A stretch of DNA of 49,005 nt, taken from NCBI RefSeq assembly GCF_018494035.1, contig NZ_JABBFO010000016.1, forward strand, positions 1 through 49,005, in the 5' to 3' direction. Numbering within the stretch: position 1 is the first letter of the stretch; each line of letters opens with the position of its first letter. Both the position numbers and the translations under genes were made by a program. Under the pieces are notes generated by a model. The model made no database searches. It was not told the origin of the DNA and saw only the letters and a program-made list of their open reading frames with translations. Below, piece by piece: positions 26,369 through 35,151 of the stretch. Origin of the DNA: Rosenbergiella australiborealis. GTDB taxonomy: Bacteria; Pseudomonadota; Gammaproteobacteria; Enterobacterales; Enterobacteriaceae.

Positions 26369-26596
26369 TTATTTTTTAATAATACTCGAGATGTCATCAC
26401 TATTAATTTGCGCGGTATGGCCTTGCTGATCCGTATATTTAATTAATCCGGTATCTTTATCGATCACCGGTTTTCCTTCAGTGACCAGCATTTTGCCTTC
26501 TTTGGTCGCCATAACATAATCGCTAGAACAACTGCAGAGTAACAGGCTACAGGTTACGCCGACTATTAATGGAAAAACTCTACTCATCTCTCTCAT
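26369..26596 (-). CDS. ygdR: YgdI/YgdR-family small lipoprotein
   Basis: A 75-aa lipoprotein, or 72 aa from the alternative ATG at 26587 (MSRVFPLIVGVTC), which has better distance to the upstream GAGG. Signal sequence with lipobox LCSC, then SSDYVMATKEGKMLVTEGKP and IDKDTGLIKYTDQQGHTAQI, a near-perfect match to YgdR. The mature part is a small SH3-like domain; function unknown. The E. coli neighbour ygdQ (TerC-type membrane protein) between ygdR and mutH is missing. A Fur-like element at 26630-26644 (TGATAATGATTAACA) lies upstream; weak evidence only. The 291-bp gap to mutH shows nothing else. Confidence 0.9.
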   Translation of the reverse strand: MREMSRVFPLIVGVTCSLLLCSCSSDYVMATKEGKMLVTEGKPVIDKDTGLIKYTDQQGHTAQINSDDISSIIKK

Positions 26597-26887
26597 ATCC
26601 TCTTTTTCGTTAGCGCAACAGTAAAACGATGATAATGATTAACATAAACGGGAATCATCTGGATTCTTTTTCACTACGGAATAACCGTTTATGACCAGTT
26701 TCGATACGGAAGCTGGTTAATCGATTGAAAAATAATATTAAAAATTCAACTTTACGGAAGATAAGTCAGTCAATAAAAACGTAAAAAAGTATGTACTATT
26801 TGGTTTCATTTCGCCAGACAGGAACTTTTTCTCTTGCTTCGTTGTTAAGCTAAAACGGAATATTCTTTTTATCAAGCGCTCACGGAA

Positions 26888-27577
26888 TTATTCATTTTTT
26901 AATGCAAAGTGTTGAGCCAGTAACGGTGCAGTAAAGCGCTTCTTTAAATAGAAACCGCGAGGCAGCGTTAAAATTTTATTTCCCGATTTACCGATAGCTT
27001 CCGTTAATGCTCGATTATTCGCAGCTTTTGGACGAATCTGTAAATATTCGCCATGACGGGCGGTTATTTCTTCAACATGACCCAGCGCAATCATCTCCAT
27101 TAATTCCTCCCAATCAGCATGAAGTTGTTGCTCTTCTTGTGCAGAGGGTTCCCAGAGTAGCGGGTTGCCAACTCGACGCTCGCCGAGCGGAATTTGCCGT
27201 TCTCCCTCGATGGGTATCCATAACACCTTGGCCAGTTTTTGGCGTACATGACTTTCTTGCCATGTTACGCCGATATTGCCGGTGAGCGGCACGACGCAGA
27301 CAAAGGTGGTTTCCAGCGGGACGCCTTGGGCATTGATAGGGATAGTTTTAAGTTCAATGCCAAGATGGGCGAAGTCTTGCTCGGCTTTGCTGCCGGCTTG
27401 CGCACCCAAGGACAATTCAATTAAATTTCCTACCCAGCCTTTATTACGTTGCAACGAGGCAGGTAGCGCAATGTGTCGCTCACTCGCCAATTCTGCGAAG
27501 GTTTTCCCGGCCAGATGCTGGGCTCGCGTGAAGAGCTCAGTTTCTGATTGAGGTGGAGTCAGTAGTGGGAGCGGCAT
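26888..27577 (-). CDS. mutH: DNA mismatch repair endonuclease MutH
   Basis: A 229-aa protein, the same length as E. coli MutH. Start ATG 27577 ([20 protein letters not shown]) is preceded by AGGGG with 6-nt spacing; 32 upstream in-frame codons are not family sequence. The Mg-binding catalytic D-X6-E-X-K motif is Asp68, Glu75, Lys77 ([15 protein letters not shown]). Also [19 protein letters not shown] and [20 protein letters not shown]. MutH nicks the unmethylated strand at hemimethylated GATC sites when activated by MutS/MutL, implying Dam methylation in this organism. Confidence 0.97.
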   Translation of the reverse strand: MPLPLLTPPQSETELFTRAQHLAGKTFAELASERHIALPASLQRNKGWVGNLIELSLGAQAGSKAEQDFAHLGIELKTIPINAQGVPLETTFVCVVPLTGNIGVTWQESHVRQKLAKVLWIPIEGERQIPLGERRVGNPLLWEPSAQEEQQLHADWEELMEMIALGHVEEITARHGEYLQIRPKAANNRALTEAIGKSGNKILTLPRGFYLKKRFTAPLLAQHFALKNE

Positions 27578-28255
27578 TATTAACCCCTGTATAAAAAATA
27601 ACCAGTGAAACTTATCCCTGAATGATCCGAGGCGATGCGCCAAGGGGAAGAAAATAATAGCATGAAAAATCATGCTTTTTTACTCTAAAACGGAGGATAA
27701 CGCGCTTGGCCGCTGAAGGTTATCCCACTTTTAAAGTAGTCATAAACAGGTTTGTTACCCTAGTTATCCACAGAAAAATTGGATAACTTAATAAGTTCCC
27801 CTGTGCTATTTCTAATTATTGTCTTGACAGGGGTTTTTGATTAGTTTTTTTACGACTTATGCGTAACATTCAAACGTGTTCTGTGGATAATTATAAAATA
27901 GAGTGTTTTTTAACCACCTTGTTAAGTGTTGACTGATTAGCCGTTGAGAAATCGGAGAAAAGGGTGTTTATAAAACCCATAACTTTATGTAATTTAAAGG
28001 TTTTATATTTTACTGTTGCGAGGGGTACCGCGGGTTTTCGACACGATTATTCATGCGAATCCCATCTTTTTCACAAAGCTATCCACAGAAAAGGTGAATA
28101 AGATCGGCTAACTCAGGGGTTATTTGTTTATAACTTTACTTTTACCCCGGACTTATCCCATTTAAGCCGATACAATTCCCCTGCAGGCAATGGTTTACCG
28201 CCCGTGTGGAGTATGAAACAATTGGGTTATCTAAAAAGAATATCGAGGTAGTCTA
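27578..28255. promoter_or_regulatory. mutH-rppH intergenic region with DnaA boxes, probable DARS2
   Basis: A 678-bp gap without a convincing gene. Perfect DnaA boxes: TTATCCACA at 27764-27772 (plus) and its complement TGTGGATAA at 27882-27890 (minus). Near-matches: CTATCCACA at 28079-28087 and, on the minus strand, TTATCCAAT at 27786-27778. The first box and the minus-strand near-box form a 9-bp inverted repeat (27762-27770 with 27780-27788). In E. coli this same gap holds DARS2, a DnaA-reactivating sequence that converts ADP-DnaA to ATP-DnaA with IHF and Fis. Position plus clustered boxes make this the likely homologue. A hairpin CCCCTGT/ACAGGGG followed by five T residues (27798-27838) lies inside. 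I did not identify IHF or Fis sites with confidence. Confidence 0.75.
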
Positions 28256-28783
28256 GTGATCGACGATGATGGCTACCGCCCTAACGTGGGTATCGTAATT
28301 TGTAATCGTCAAGGGCAGGTGCTTTGGGCTCGACGATTTGGTCAGCACTCTTGGCAATTTCCACAAGGTGGAATCAATGCTGGTGAGACCGCAGAGCAGG
28401 CGATGTACCGTGAATTATTTGAAGAAGTCGGTTTGCATCGAAAAGATGTGCGTATTTTGGCTTCGACGCGTAATTGGTTACGCTACAAATTACCGAAACG
28501 TTTGGTGCGATGGGATACACGGCCAGTCTGTATTGGCCAAAAGCAGAAGTGGTTTCTTTTACAACTTCAATGCCAAGATGCAGCCGTCAATGTCCAACGG
28601 AGTAGCACCCCTGAATTTGATGGTTGGCGTTGGGTCAGTTTTTGGTATCCGGTTCGTCAAGTCGTCTCTTTTAAACGAGATGTCTACCGACGGGTAATGA
28701 AGGAATTTGCAACATCGTTGATGGCTCAACCCGACGGGGGTGGGCAGCGTTCAAATTATACGGGACGGCGAAAAAGAGGATGA
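28256..28783 (+). CDS. rppH: RNA pyrophosphohydrolase RppH
   Basis: A 175-aa Nudix hydrolase (E. coli 176 aa) that converts 5'-triphosphate RNA ends to monophosphate, starting RNase E-dependent decay. GTG start at 28256, with GAGG upstream; the product [20 protein letters not shown] matches the family from residue 1. Nudix box [20 protein letters not shown] followed by VGL spans residues 38-60 with Glu53, Glu56 and Glu57 as metal ligands. Followed after 3 bp by ptsP, an arrangement also found in E. coli. Confidence 0.97.
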   Translation: MIDDDGYRPNVGIVICNRQGQVLWARRFGQHSWQFPQGGINAGETAEQAMYRELFEEVGLHRKDVRILASTRNWLRYKLPKRLVRWDTRPVCIGQKQKWFLLQLQCQDAAVNVQRSSTPEFDGWRWVSFWYPVRQVVSFKRDVYRRVMKEFATSLMAQPDGGGQRSNYTGRRKRG

Positions 28784-28786
28784 TCA

Positions 28787-31042
28787 ATGGCACTGAAGCT
28801 CAAACAGTTACGAGATATTGTTGAAAAAGTGGCGAGTGCGCCGCGACTTAACGACGCACTCGATATCCTCGTTAACGAGATCTGCGATACGATGGAAACA
28901 GAGGTTTGTTCCCTCTATTTGGCAGATCATGAGCGCGGTTGCTATTACCTGATGGCAACGCGTGGTCTTAAAAAACCACGCGGTGAAAAGGTGACGCTGG
29001 CCTTAGATGAAGGGATTGTGGGGTTGGTTGGCCGCTTGGCCGAACCCATCAACTTGGCTGATGCCCCCTCGCACCCGAGTTTCAAATTTATTCCTTCGGT
29101 TAATGAAGAACATTATCGTGCATTTTTGGGTGCCCCGATTGTCTCGCGTCGCACCGTACTGGGTGTGTTAGTGGTACAGCAGCGTGACACACGACAGTAT
29201 GATGAGAGTGAAGAGTCATTTTTGGTGACGCTGGCGACACAAGTCGCGACGTTGCTCTCTCCCTCACAACTCCGCCAACTATTTGGTCTTTATCGCCAAA
29301 GCCGTATACAAGGGATTGCCGCTTCTCCAGGGGTGGCGATTGCCCCCGGCTGGGTCGATCAGGTGCAACCGTTACTGGAGCAGGTGACTCGCGCTTCAGT
29401 ACTGGATATTGAACAGGAACAAGAGCGTCTGTTAGTGGCAATGTCTGAAGCGGGAGAAGAGTTTCGACGTTACAGCAAACGTTTTTCAGGCAGCGCACAA
29501 AAAGAGAGCGCAGAGATTTTTAATCTCTATTCCCACCTGTTAAGCGAGCCACGGCTGAAAAAAAGTCTGATTGCGGAGATAGAGCAGGGCATTGTCGCGG
29601 AATGGGCCGTTAAGGTCGTTATTGAAAAATTCGCTGCCCAATTTGCCGAGCTTAAAGATAACTACTTGCGTGATCGGGCTAATGATTTACGTGAAGTCGG
29701 TCAACGCTTATTGTTCCACCTCGATGACTCACTACAAGGAAGCAATAGCTGGCCGGAGCATTTCGTCTTAGTGGCCGATGAGCTGACCGCTACCTCTTTG
29801 GCTGAAATCCCACAAGATCGTTTAGCCGGCATTATCGTTCGCGATGGTGCCGCCAACTCCCATGCGGCTATTCTTACCCGCGCTATGGGAATTCCCACGG
29901 TGATGGGGCTGGATATTCGTCCTGAGCAGTTGAACAAACGACAGCTGATTGTTGATGGCTATCGCGGTGAAGTTCTCGTCGAACCTGAGCCGATTCTGAT
30001 CAAAGAGTACCAGCGTCTTCTTAAAGAAGAACATGCGCTGAGTAAAACCGCAGAAACCGCCGCCGAGTTACCCGGTGCATTAAAAAGTGGCGAGCATATT
30101 TCGATCATGCTCAATGCGGGGCTCAGTGCTGAGCTTGAAATCGATCACGATAAATGGGTTGAAGGGATTGGTTTATACCGCACGGAAGTGCCTTTTATGC
30201 TGCAAAGTGGCTTTCCGTCTGAAGAGGAACAAGTCGCGCAGTATCAGGGCATGCTACAACTCTTTCATAATAAGCCTGTGACGTTACGAACCTTGGATAT
30301 TGGGGCAGATAAACAACTGCCTTATATGCCGATCAGTGAGGAAAATCCCGCGCTCGGTTGGCGAGGGATCCGCCTGACCTTAGATCAACCGGAGATCTTC
30401 TTAGTTCAGGTTCGAGCCATGTTACGTGCGAATGCCGCGTCCGGTAATTTACGTATTTTACTGCCGATGATCACCAGTATTGATGAAATTGATGACGCTC
30501 GTCACCTCATCGATCGCGCTATTCATGAAGTTGAAGAGCTATTGGGGTATGAGATCCCTAGACCGCAAGTGGGGATTATGCTGGAAGTGCCATCAATGGT
30601 TTTCTTGATCCCGCAATTGGCGCGAAAGGTGGATTTTGTGTCGGTAGGCACAAACGATTTAACGCAATATTTGTTGGCAGTAGACCGTAACAATACGCGA
30701 GTGGCAAACCTCTATAGCGCGCTACACCCCGCAGTGTTACAAGCACTGTATCGTATTATGACCTTAGCGAAACGTGTCGATTTACCGGTATGCCTTTGTG
30801 GCGAAATGGCGGGAGACCCGACCTGTATTCCACTCTTGGTCGGAATGGGCTACCGTCACTTAAGTATGAACGGTAAGAATATTCCACGGGTTAAATACCT
30901 GCTGCGCCATCTAGAGTGTAATGAAACAGAACAGCTAGCCGCTCAAGTTCTTCAATCGAGCACGACCAGCGAAGTGCGCTACCAAATCTCAGTCTTTATG
31001 GAAAGACGTGGGCTGGGTGGATTAATCCGCGGCGGTCGTTAA
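28787..31042 (+). CDS. ptsP: Enzyme I of the nitrogen phosphotransferase system (EI-Ntr)
   Basis: A 751-aa protein (E. coli PtsP 748 aa). N-terminal GAF sensor domain (residues about 1-165), then the EI N-domain (IQGIAASPGVAIAPGWVDQV), phospho-histidine segment GAANSHAAILTRAMGIPTVM (His359) and C-terminal PEP-binding TIM barrel (GIGLYRTEVPFMLQ, LLPMITSIDEIDDA, VGTNDLTQYLLAVDRNNTRV, CLCGEMAGDP). It takes phosphate from phosphoenolpyruvate and passes it to NPr and EIIA-Ntr, a regulatory chain tied to nitrogen and potassium status. Co-transcribed with rppH. Confidence 0.97.
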   Translation: MALKLKQLRDIVEKVASAPRLNDALDILVNEICDTMETEVCSLYLADHERGCYYLMATRGLKKPRGEKVTLALDEGIVGLVGRLAEPINLADAPSHPSFKFIPSVNEEHYRAFLGAPIVSRRTVLGVLVVQQRDTRQYDESEESFLVTLATQVATLLSPSQLRQLFGLYRQSRIQGIAASPGVAIAPGWVDQVQPLLEQVTRASVLDIEQEQERLLVAMSEAGEEFRRYSKRFSGSAQKESAEIFNLYSHLLSEPRLKKSLIAEIEQGIVAEWAVKVVIEKFAAQFAELKDNYLRDRANDLREVGQRLLFHLDDSLQGSNSWPEHFVLVADELTATSLAEIPQDRLAGIIVRDGAANSHAAILTRAMGIPTVMGLDIRPEQLNKRQLIVDGYRGEVLVEPEPILIKEYQRLLKEEHALSKTAETAAELPGALKSGEHISIMLNAGLSAELEIDHDKWVEGIGLYRTEVPFMLQSGFPSEEEQVAQYQGMLQLFHNKPVTLRTLDIGADKQLPYMPISEENPALGWRGIRLTLDQPEIFLVQVRAMLRANAASGNLRILLPMITSIDEIDDARHLIDRAIHEVEELLGYEIPRPQVGIMLEVPSMVFLIPQLARKVDFVSVGTNDLTQYLLAVDRNNTRVANLYSALHPAVLQALYRIMTLAKRVDLPVCLCGEMAGDPTCIPLLVGMGYRHLSMNGKNIPRVKYLLRHLECNETEQLAAQVLQSSTTSEVRYQISVFMERRGLGGLIRGGR

Positions 31043-31061
31043 TACTCCGCTACATTTACTC

Positions 31062-31079
31062 GCCCGCAATGTTGCGGGC
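31062..31079 (+). terminator. Hairpin after ptsP
   Basis: Perfect 8-bp stem GCCCGCAA (31062-31069) with TTGCGGGC (31072-31079), very short loop, followed by only a few T residues. It probably partly ends rppH-ptsP transcripts before lgt. Confidence 0.55.
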
Positions 31080-31163
31080 TTGTGCTATGATTTCACACAA
31101 CTTATTTTTCGACGCCACCAATCACGCGGTGCGAATGTTTGATTTAACAATTTATGGTGCAAG

Positions 31164-32039
31164 ATGACTGCGAGCTATCTTAAATTCCCACAATTTGATC
31201 CGGTAATTTTCTCTATCGGCCCGATCTCCCTTCACTGGTATGGTTTAATGTATTTGGTTGGCTTTATTTTTGCCATGTGGCTAGCGACCCGTCGGGCGAA
31301 CCAACCAGGCAGCGGCTGGACAAAAACCGAAGTGGAAAACTTACTTTATGCGGGATTTCTCGGCGTATTTTTAGGTGGGCGCATTGGCTATGTTTTATTT
31401 TATAACTTACCGCTATTTTTAGAAAATCCCCTTTATCTATTCAAGGTGTGGGACGGCGGCATGTCGTTTCACGGTGGCCTGATTGGGGTGATAGTCGTGA
31501 TGCTGGTTTTTGCACGGAAAACCAAACGCAATTTCTTCCAAGTTTCTGATTTTATTGCCCCCTTAATTCCTTTCGGCTTAGGTGCTGGGCGTTTAGGCAA
31601 CTTTATTAATGGTGAGTTATGGGGGCGTGTCGATCCGAACTGTCCTTGGGCGATGCTATTTCCCGGTTCACGTGATGAAGACTTAGCTTTAATTCCTACT
31701 CACCCACAATGGCAGTCACTACTCGATACCTATGGCGTGTTGCCACGTCATCCTTCGCAGCTCTATGAGTTGGCATTAGAAGGGGTCTTGCTGTTTATTA
31801 TCCTTAATCTGTTTATCCGTAAATCTCGACCTATGGGCAGTGTTTCAGGTCTATTTCTGATAGGCTATGGCGCTTTCCGGATTATCGTCGAGTTTTTCCG
31901 TCAGCCTGATGCGCAATTAGGCCTATTTGGCGGAGTGATCAGCATGGGACAGATTCTGTCTATTCCAATGATTGTCGCTGGACTGATAATGATGATTTGG
32001 GCTTATAAACGCCAGCCGACCCCGCAACGAGTGAAGTAA
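31164..32039 (+). CDS. lgt: Prolipoprotein diacylglyceryl transferase
   Basis: A 291-aa inner-membrane enzyme with about seven transmembrane helices (E. coli Lgt 291 aa). It transfers diacylglycerol from phosphatidylglycerol to the lipobox cysteine of prolipoproteins. Signature segments: [18 protein letters not shown] and the Lgt motif [17 protein letters not shown], plus [16 protein letters not shown]. It ends 1 bp before thyA, and the pair forms an operon as in E. coli. It would act on the lipoproteins seen in this window (the outer-membrane factor and YgdR). Confidence 0.97.
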   Translation: MTASYLKFPQFDPVIFSIGPISLHWYGLMYLVGFIFAMWLATRRANQPGSGWTKTEVENLLYAGFLGVFLGGRIGYVLFYNLPLFLENPLYLFKVWDGGMSFHGGLIGVIVVMLVFARKTKRNFFQVSDFIAPLIPFGLGAGRLGNFINGELWGRVDPNCPWAMLFPGSRDEDLALIPTHPQWQSLLDTYGVLPRHPSQLYELALEGVLLFIILNLFIRKSRPMGSVSGLFLIGYGAFRIIVEFFRQPDAQLGLFGGVISMGQILSIPMIVAGLIMMIWAYKRQPTPQRVK

Positions 32040-32040
32040 A

Positions 32041-32835
32041 ATGAATCAATATCTACAACTGATGCAGAAAGTTTTATCAGAAGGCGCGGTCAAAGATGAC
32101 CGTACCGGGACGGGAACCTTGTCAATTTTCGGTCACCAAATGCGCTTCGATCTGCAACAGGGTTTTCCCCTCGTCACGACCAAAAAATGTCACTTACGCT
32201 CAATTATTCATGAGCTGCTCTGGTTCTTGAAAGGGGAGACTAACATTGCTTATCTTAAAGAAAATAACGTCACTATTTGGGATGAGTGGGCAGATGAGCA
32301 AGGTAATTTAGGGCCAGTGTATGGTCAGCAATGGCGTAGTTGGCCTACCGCTGACGGTCGCTATATTGACCAAATTAGTGAAGTTATCCGCCAAATTAAG
32401 CAGGATCCTGATTCGCGCCGCATTATCGTGTCGGCGTGGAACGTTGGCGAGTTGGATAAGATGGCATTAGCCCCTTGCCACGCATTTTTCCAGTTTTATG
32501 TGGTTAATGGCAAGCTGAGTTGCCAGCTTTACCAACGTTCATGTGATGTATTCTTAGGTCTGCCTTTTAATATTGCCAGCTATGCATTACTGGTGCATAT
32601 GGTAGCGCAACAGTGCGACCTTGAAGTCGGCGATTTTGTTTGGACAGGTGGCGATACTCACCTTTATTCCAACCATTTAGAACAGGCTAATTTGCAGTTA
32701 ACTCGCGAACCACGTCCGCTGCCGACTTTAGTGATCAAGCGTAAACCCGATTCTCTCTTTGATTACCGTTTTGATGATTTTGAGATTGAAGGTTACGACC
32801 CACATCCTGCCATTAAAGCACCGGTAGCCATTTAA
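32041..32835 (+). CDS. thyA: Thymidylate synthase
   Basis: A 264-aa enzyme with exactly the E. coli length, making dTMP from dUMP with methylene-tetrahydrofolate. The nucleophile is Cys146 in [14 protein letters not shown]. Other conserved parts: [51 protein letters not shown] and GDTHLYSNH. It starts 1 bp after the lgt stop and is followed by a strong terminator. Confidence 0.98.
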   Translation: MNQYLQLMQKVLSEGAVKDDRTGTGTLSIFGHQMRFDLQQGFPLVTTKKCHLRSIIHELLWFLKGETNIAYLKENNVTIWDEWADEQGNLGPVYGQQWRSWPTADGRYIDQISEVIRQIKQDPDSRRIIVSAWNVGELDKMALAPCHAFFQFYVVNGKLSCQLYQRSCDVFLGLPFNIASYALLVHMVAQQCDLEVGDFVWTGGDTHLYSNHLEQANLQLTREPRPLPTLVIKRKPDSLFDYRFDDFEIEGYDPHPAIKAPVAI

Positions 32836-32857
32836 CGTAGCCGTTTAATTTTGAAAC

Positions 32858-32892
32858 AAGCCGTCATGATAGCAATCATTACGGCTTTTTTT
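32858..32892 (+). terminator. Intrinsic terminator after thyA
   Basis: AAGCCGT (32858-32864) pairs with ACGGCTT (32881-32887); the stem continues inside with ATGAT/ATCAT, and a run of T residues follows. It ends the lgt-thyA operon. Confidence 0.85.
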
Positions 32893-33317
32893 ATGCCAGT
32901 GACTCAAAGAGAAGCCGAAACATCTAGTTATTGCTAGTGGTGATTATTCTCTTATCGACTGACCATAATAATATCCATTCATTGTTTACAGCCCTTACTG
33001 CATTAGCCCTGCCTCATTTATTAATTACGCCTTGGTTCGAGGGTAACAGTAATAAAATTTCACTGATTAAGTGAGAGTATCAATCCCCTAGTCCATCGCC
33101 GAGCAGGCCGCGACGAGTCATCTATCCGTTGTCACTGAAACAGCTAATCAATCATGACACCCTTCTGGGGCAAGCCTATTATTTTATTGCTACTAAGTAT
33201 GGCCGTGCTTCCAACATTACTGATAGCGATGGAACGCTCACCCAAAAGTTGGAAGTCGTTGCGAGTGTTATTGATCTGGCTAATGTTTACCACGGTTAGC
33301 CGGTATAACCTCGATTT
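32893..33317 (+). other. Gap between thyA and ppdA with a cryptic open frame
   Basis: About 425 bp without a recognised gene. From 33075 to TAG at 33297-33299 one frame is open for 74 codons and its second half reads like protein (GQAYYFIATKYGRASNITDS, then DGTLTQKLEVVASVIDLANV). There is no in-frame ATG or GTG and no ribosome binding site, so it could be a gene remnant or chance. A competing frame (33154-33360, very Leu/Ile-rich) looks spurious. The ppdA promoter must also lie here; none is obvious. Confidence 0.4.
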
Positions 33318-33794
33318 ATGCCACCTACTTCTCGCTCGTCTTATTCTGGGTTTACCCTGATCGAAATACTGATTGTTATGCTGATTATCAGTCTGCTTGC
33401 TGGGGTAGGGAGTCGCGCTTTGTCTCAGTGGCAGCAGCGTCAGCAGGTGAAGGCCAATGCCAGTGACTTAGCTTACTTTCTGAATCGGCTACGTCAGCAA
33501 GCGACTTGGTATCATACCACTATTGCGCTAGCCGCCGAGACCCAAGGGGAGGTGACTTATCTCGTGGCAAAGAGCGAGTCGCGTACAGGCTTCGTGCAGC
33601 GTTGGGTATGGAAACCGCTTTCCCCCAACGTCAGGATTATCGCGATACAGGGGGAACCCTCTTTTTATGGTAAACGGGGGACAGCTTGGCCAGGGAGTAT
33701 TGAGGTGGGAAATCAGCTCGTACAATGGCGGATTATTGTCTCGGCACAAGGGCGTATTCGTTACTGTCAGCGACAAGAGGAGGAGTGTGGATGA
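33318..33794 (+). CDS. ppdA: Prepilin peptidase-dependent protein PpdA (pseudopilin-like)
   Basis: A 158-aa protein (E. coli PpdA 156 aa). After a short leader, the type IV prepilin cleavage motif GFTLIEILIVMLIISLLAG appears (cleavage after Gly, methylated Phe, Glu5), followed by a hydrophobic helix. First of a four-gene cluster of minor-pilin-like genes before recC. Such proteins prime type IV pilus or type II secretion pseudopilus assembly; the role of this E. coli-like cluster is poorly known. The start has no strong ribosome binding site. ATGA overlap with ppdB. Confidence 0.88.
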   Translation: MPPTSRSSYSGFTLIEILIVMLIISLLAGVGSRALSQWQQRQQVKANASDLAYFLNRLRQQATWYHTTIALAAETQGEVTYLVAKSESRTGFVQRWVWKPLSPNVRIIAIQGEPSFYGKRGTAWPGSIEVGNQLVQWRIIVSAQGRIRYCQRQEEECG

Positions 33795-34342
33795 GGCGAG
33801 CGTATTCTGCGCAAGCGGGCTTTAGTATGATTGAAATGGTGATTGCCCTGAGTATCGGGGCGATAGTGTTACTCAGCGCCGCGCGGCTATTACCGCAGTT
33901 ATCCGTGCAGCTGCGTGCCTTAGAGCAACGTCAATTACTGCGACAGGAGGTCCATCGGTTGATACTTTTACTCGAAAAAGCGATCCGGCGGGCGGGATTT
34001 TGTTATGGTGACGGTTGCCAAGGATTAAGCCTTGAAATCAAAGAGAATGGTAAGTGTTTACTCACTCGTTGGGACGATAATGCTAAGGGGCGTTGGAATG
34101 AACCTACACATCAATACAGTGACTATTTTGGTTACCGACATCGTGGTGTGGCGCTAGAGTCCGCGCGCGGCGTCACCCAGTGCTCTACCGGTCAATGGTC
34201 ACGGCTCACCCAGCCTTCACAAGTCGAAATCCTTGCGCTACATATAGAGGCCAAGACAAAGCATATCGTGATCCACTTAACTGGACGAGCAGGTAAGTAC
34301 ACACTTAACCAAACCCATTTTGTTAACCGAGAGAACGATTAA
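33791..34342 (+). CDS. ppdB: Prepilin peptidase-dependent protein PpdB
   Basis: A 183-aa protein (E. coli PpdB 187 aa). Start ATG 33791 overlaps the ppdA stop; AGGAGG-like sequence is just upstream. Prepilin motif GFSMIEMVIALSIGAIVLLS (Glu5 present) and a paired-cysteine feature FCYGDGCQGL. Its TAA overlaps the ygdB ATG by one base, indicating translational coupling through the cluster. Confidence 0.87.
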   Translation: MRRAYSAQAGFSMIEMVIALSIGAIVLLSAARLLPQLSVQLRALEQRQLLRQEVHRLILLLEKAIRRAGFCYGDGCQGLSLEIKENGKCLLTRWDDNAKGRWNEPTHQYSDYFGYRHRGVALESARGVTQCSTGQWSRLTQPSQVEILALHIEAKTKHIVIHLTGRAGKYTLNQTHFVNREND

Positions 34343-34788
34343 TGTGGCGGCCTCTCTCCTCTTTTGAACGCTTTACCCAGCAGGGAAATACGACGCTACT
34401 CTGTGTATTGATGGTGATGACGCTTGCTAGCAGTTTACTGCGCCTAAAGAGTTCTTCGATTCATTACGGCACACAACAGGTTAATGATGAAAAAAAGTAT
34501 CTCACCGCCTTTTATCAAGCTCAGTCAGCATTGGCATGGGGAGGTAGCTACGAGTGGTCAATGCACCTCGGTTGGCAATGCCCAGCCTCTCCCTCTTCTT
34601 CTTTCTCTGTCTGTTTATGGCGTGCGACACCGACGGAGGGTTGGTTACGTGGTAGTTCAGAAAAAAGTGAGTGGTTACTATGGCAGCGGGTTATCTTTCC
34701 TAAGACATCGCCATCACGCAGTCAACGTCATCGACGAGGGTGGATCGACGACTGTCCCTTGTCGGTTGAACAGTGTCTGGAGCGGTGA
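34342..34788 (+). CDS. ygdB: YgdB-family protein (pseudopilin cluster)
   Basis: A 148-aa protein (E. coli YgdB 135 aa) with an N-terminal segment QGNTTLLCVLMVMTLASSLL comparable to the QxG...L start of YgdB, a QAQSALAWG motif and the conserved C-terminal RGWIDDCPLSVEQCL. It lacks the canonical Glu5 prepilin signature, as does the E. coli protein. Starts within the ppdB stop codon. Probably an accessory (PilX-like) component of the same minor-pilin set. Confidence 0.83.
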   Translation: MWRPLSSFERFTQQGNTTLLCVLMVMTLASSLLRLKSSSIHYGTQQVNDEKKYLTAFYQAQSALAWGGSYEWSMHLGWQCPASPSSSFSVCLWRATPTEGWLRGSSEKSEWLLWQRVIFPKTSPSRSQRHRRGWIDDCPLSVEQCLER

Positions 34789-35074
34789 AAGGGGCTTTAG
34801 CTTACTTGAGGTAGTCGTTGCCTTAACGCTGTTATCAGTCAGCACTCTACTGATATTTCAGTATAGCGAAGCGCTTCAATTGAGTGAGCAGCAACAATGG
34901 CAACGTCGCGAAGCGTGGCGTCAGCTGGCACAGCGGCTTGAGGGGGCTGAAATCGCGGCACCGGCTCTTTATGAGTACACGATTGCCGCTGATAATGGAT
35001 GCTTTTGGCAGAAGGTGGAATGGCGAGTGGCAGATCACTCGCCATTACGACTTGAACGTTTACACTGTCCTTAG
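34766..35074 (+). CDS. ppdC: Prepilin peptidase-dependent protein PpdC
   Basis: About 102 aa from a TTG at 34766 (E. coli PpdC 107 aa); the frame is open much further upstream inside ygdB, but family sequence begins near NSVWSGERGFSLLEVVVALT, a full prepilin signal with Glu5. The end LRLERLHCP matches the TRLHCP end of PpdC. The start codon is uncertain, because no ATG and no clear ribosome binding site are near; coupling to ygdB translation (23-nt overlap) is likely. Last gene of the cluster, 77 bp before recC. Confidence 0.8.
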   Translation: MNSVWSGERGFSLLEVVVALTLLSVSTLLIFQYSEALQLSEQQQWQRREAWRQLAQRLEGAEIAAPALYEYTIAADNGCFWQKVEWRVADHSPLRLERLHCP

Positions 35075-35151
35075 CAATTAACCGCTGTCGGTCGTGATAA
35101 TGAATAGAGCAAGGTATACTGCTTGTTAAGCAGCAGAACCAAGAGGTTATT

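Noticed and set aside
33154-33360. 68-codon Leu/Ile-rich frame before ppdA
   Set aside because: No ribosome binding site, overlaps the ppdA start in another frame, and the alternative frame at 33075-33299 looks more protein-like.
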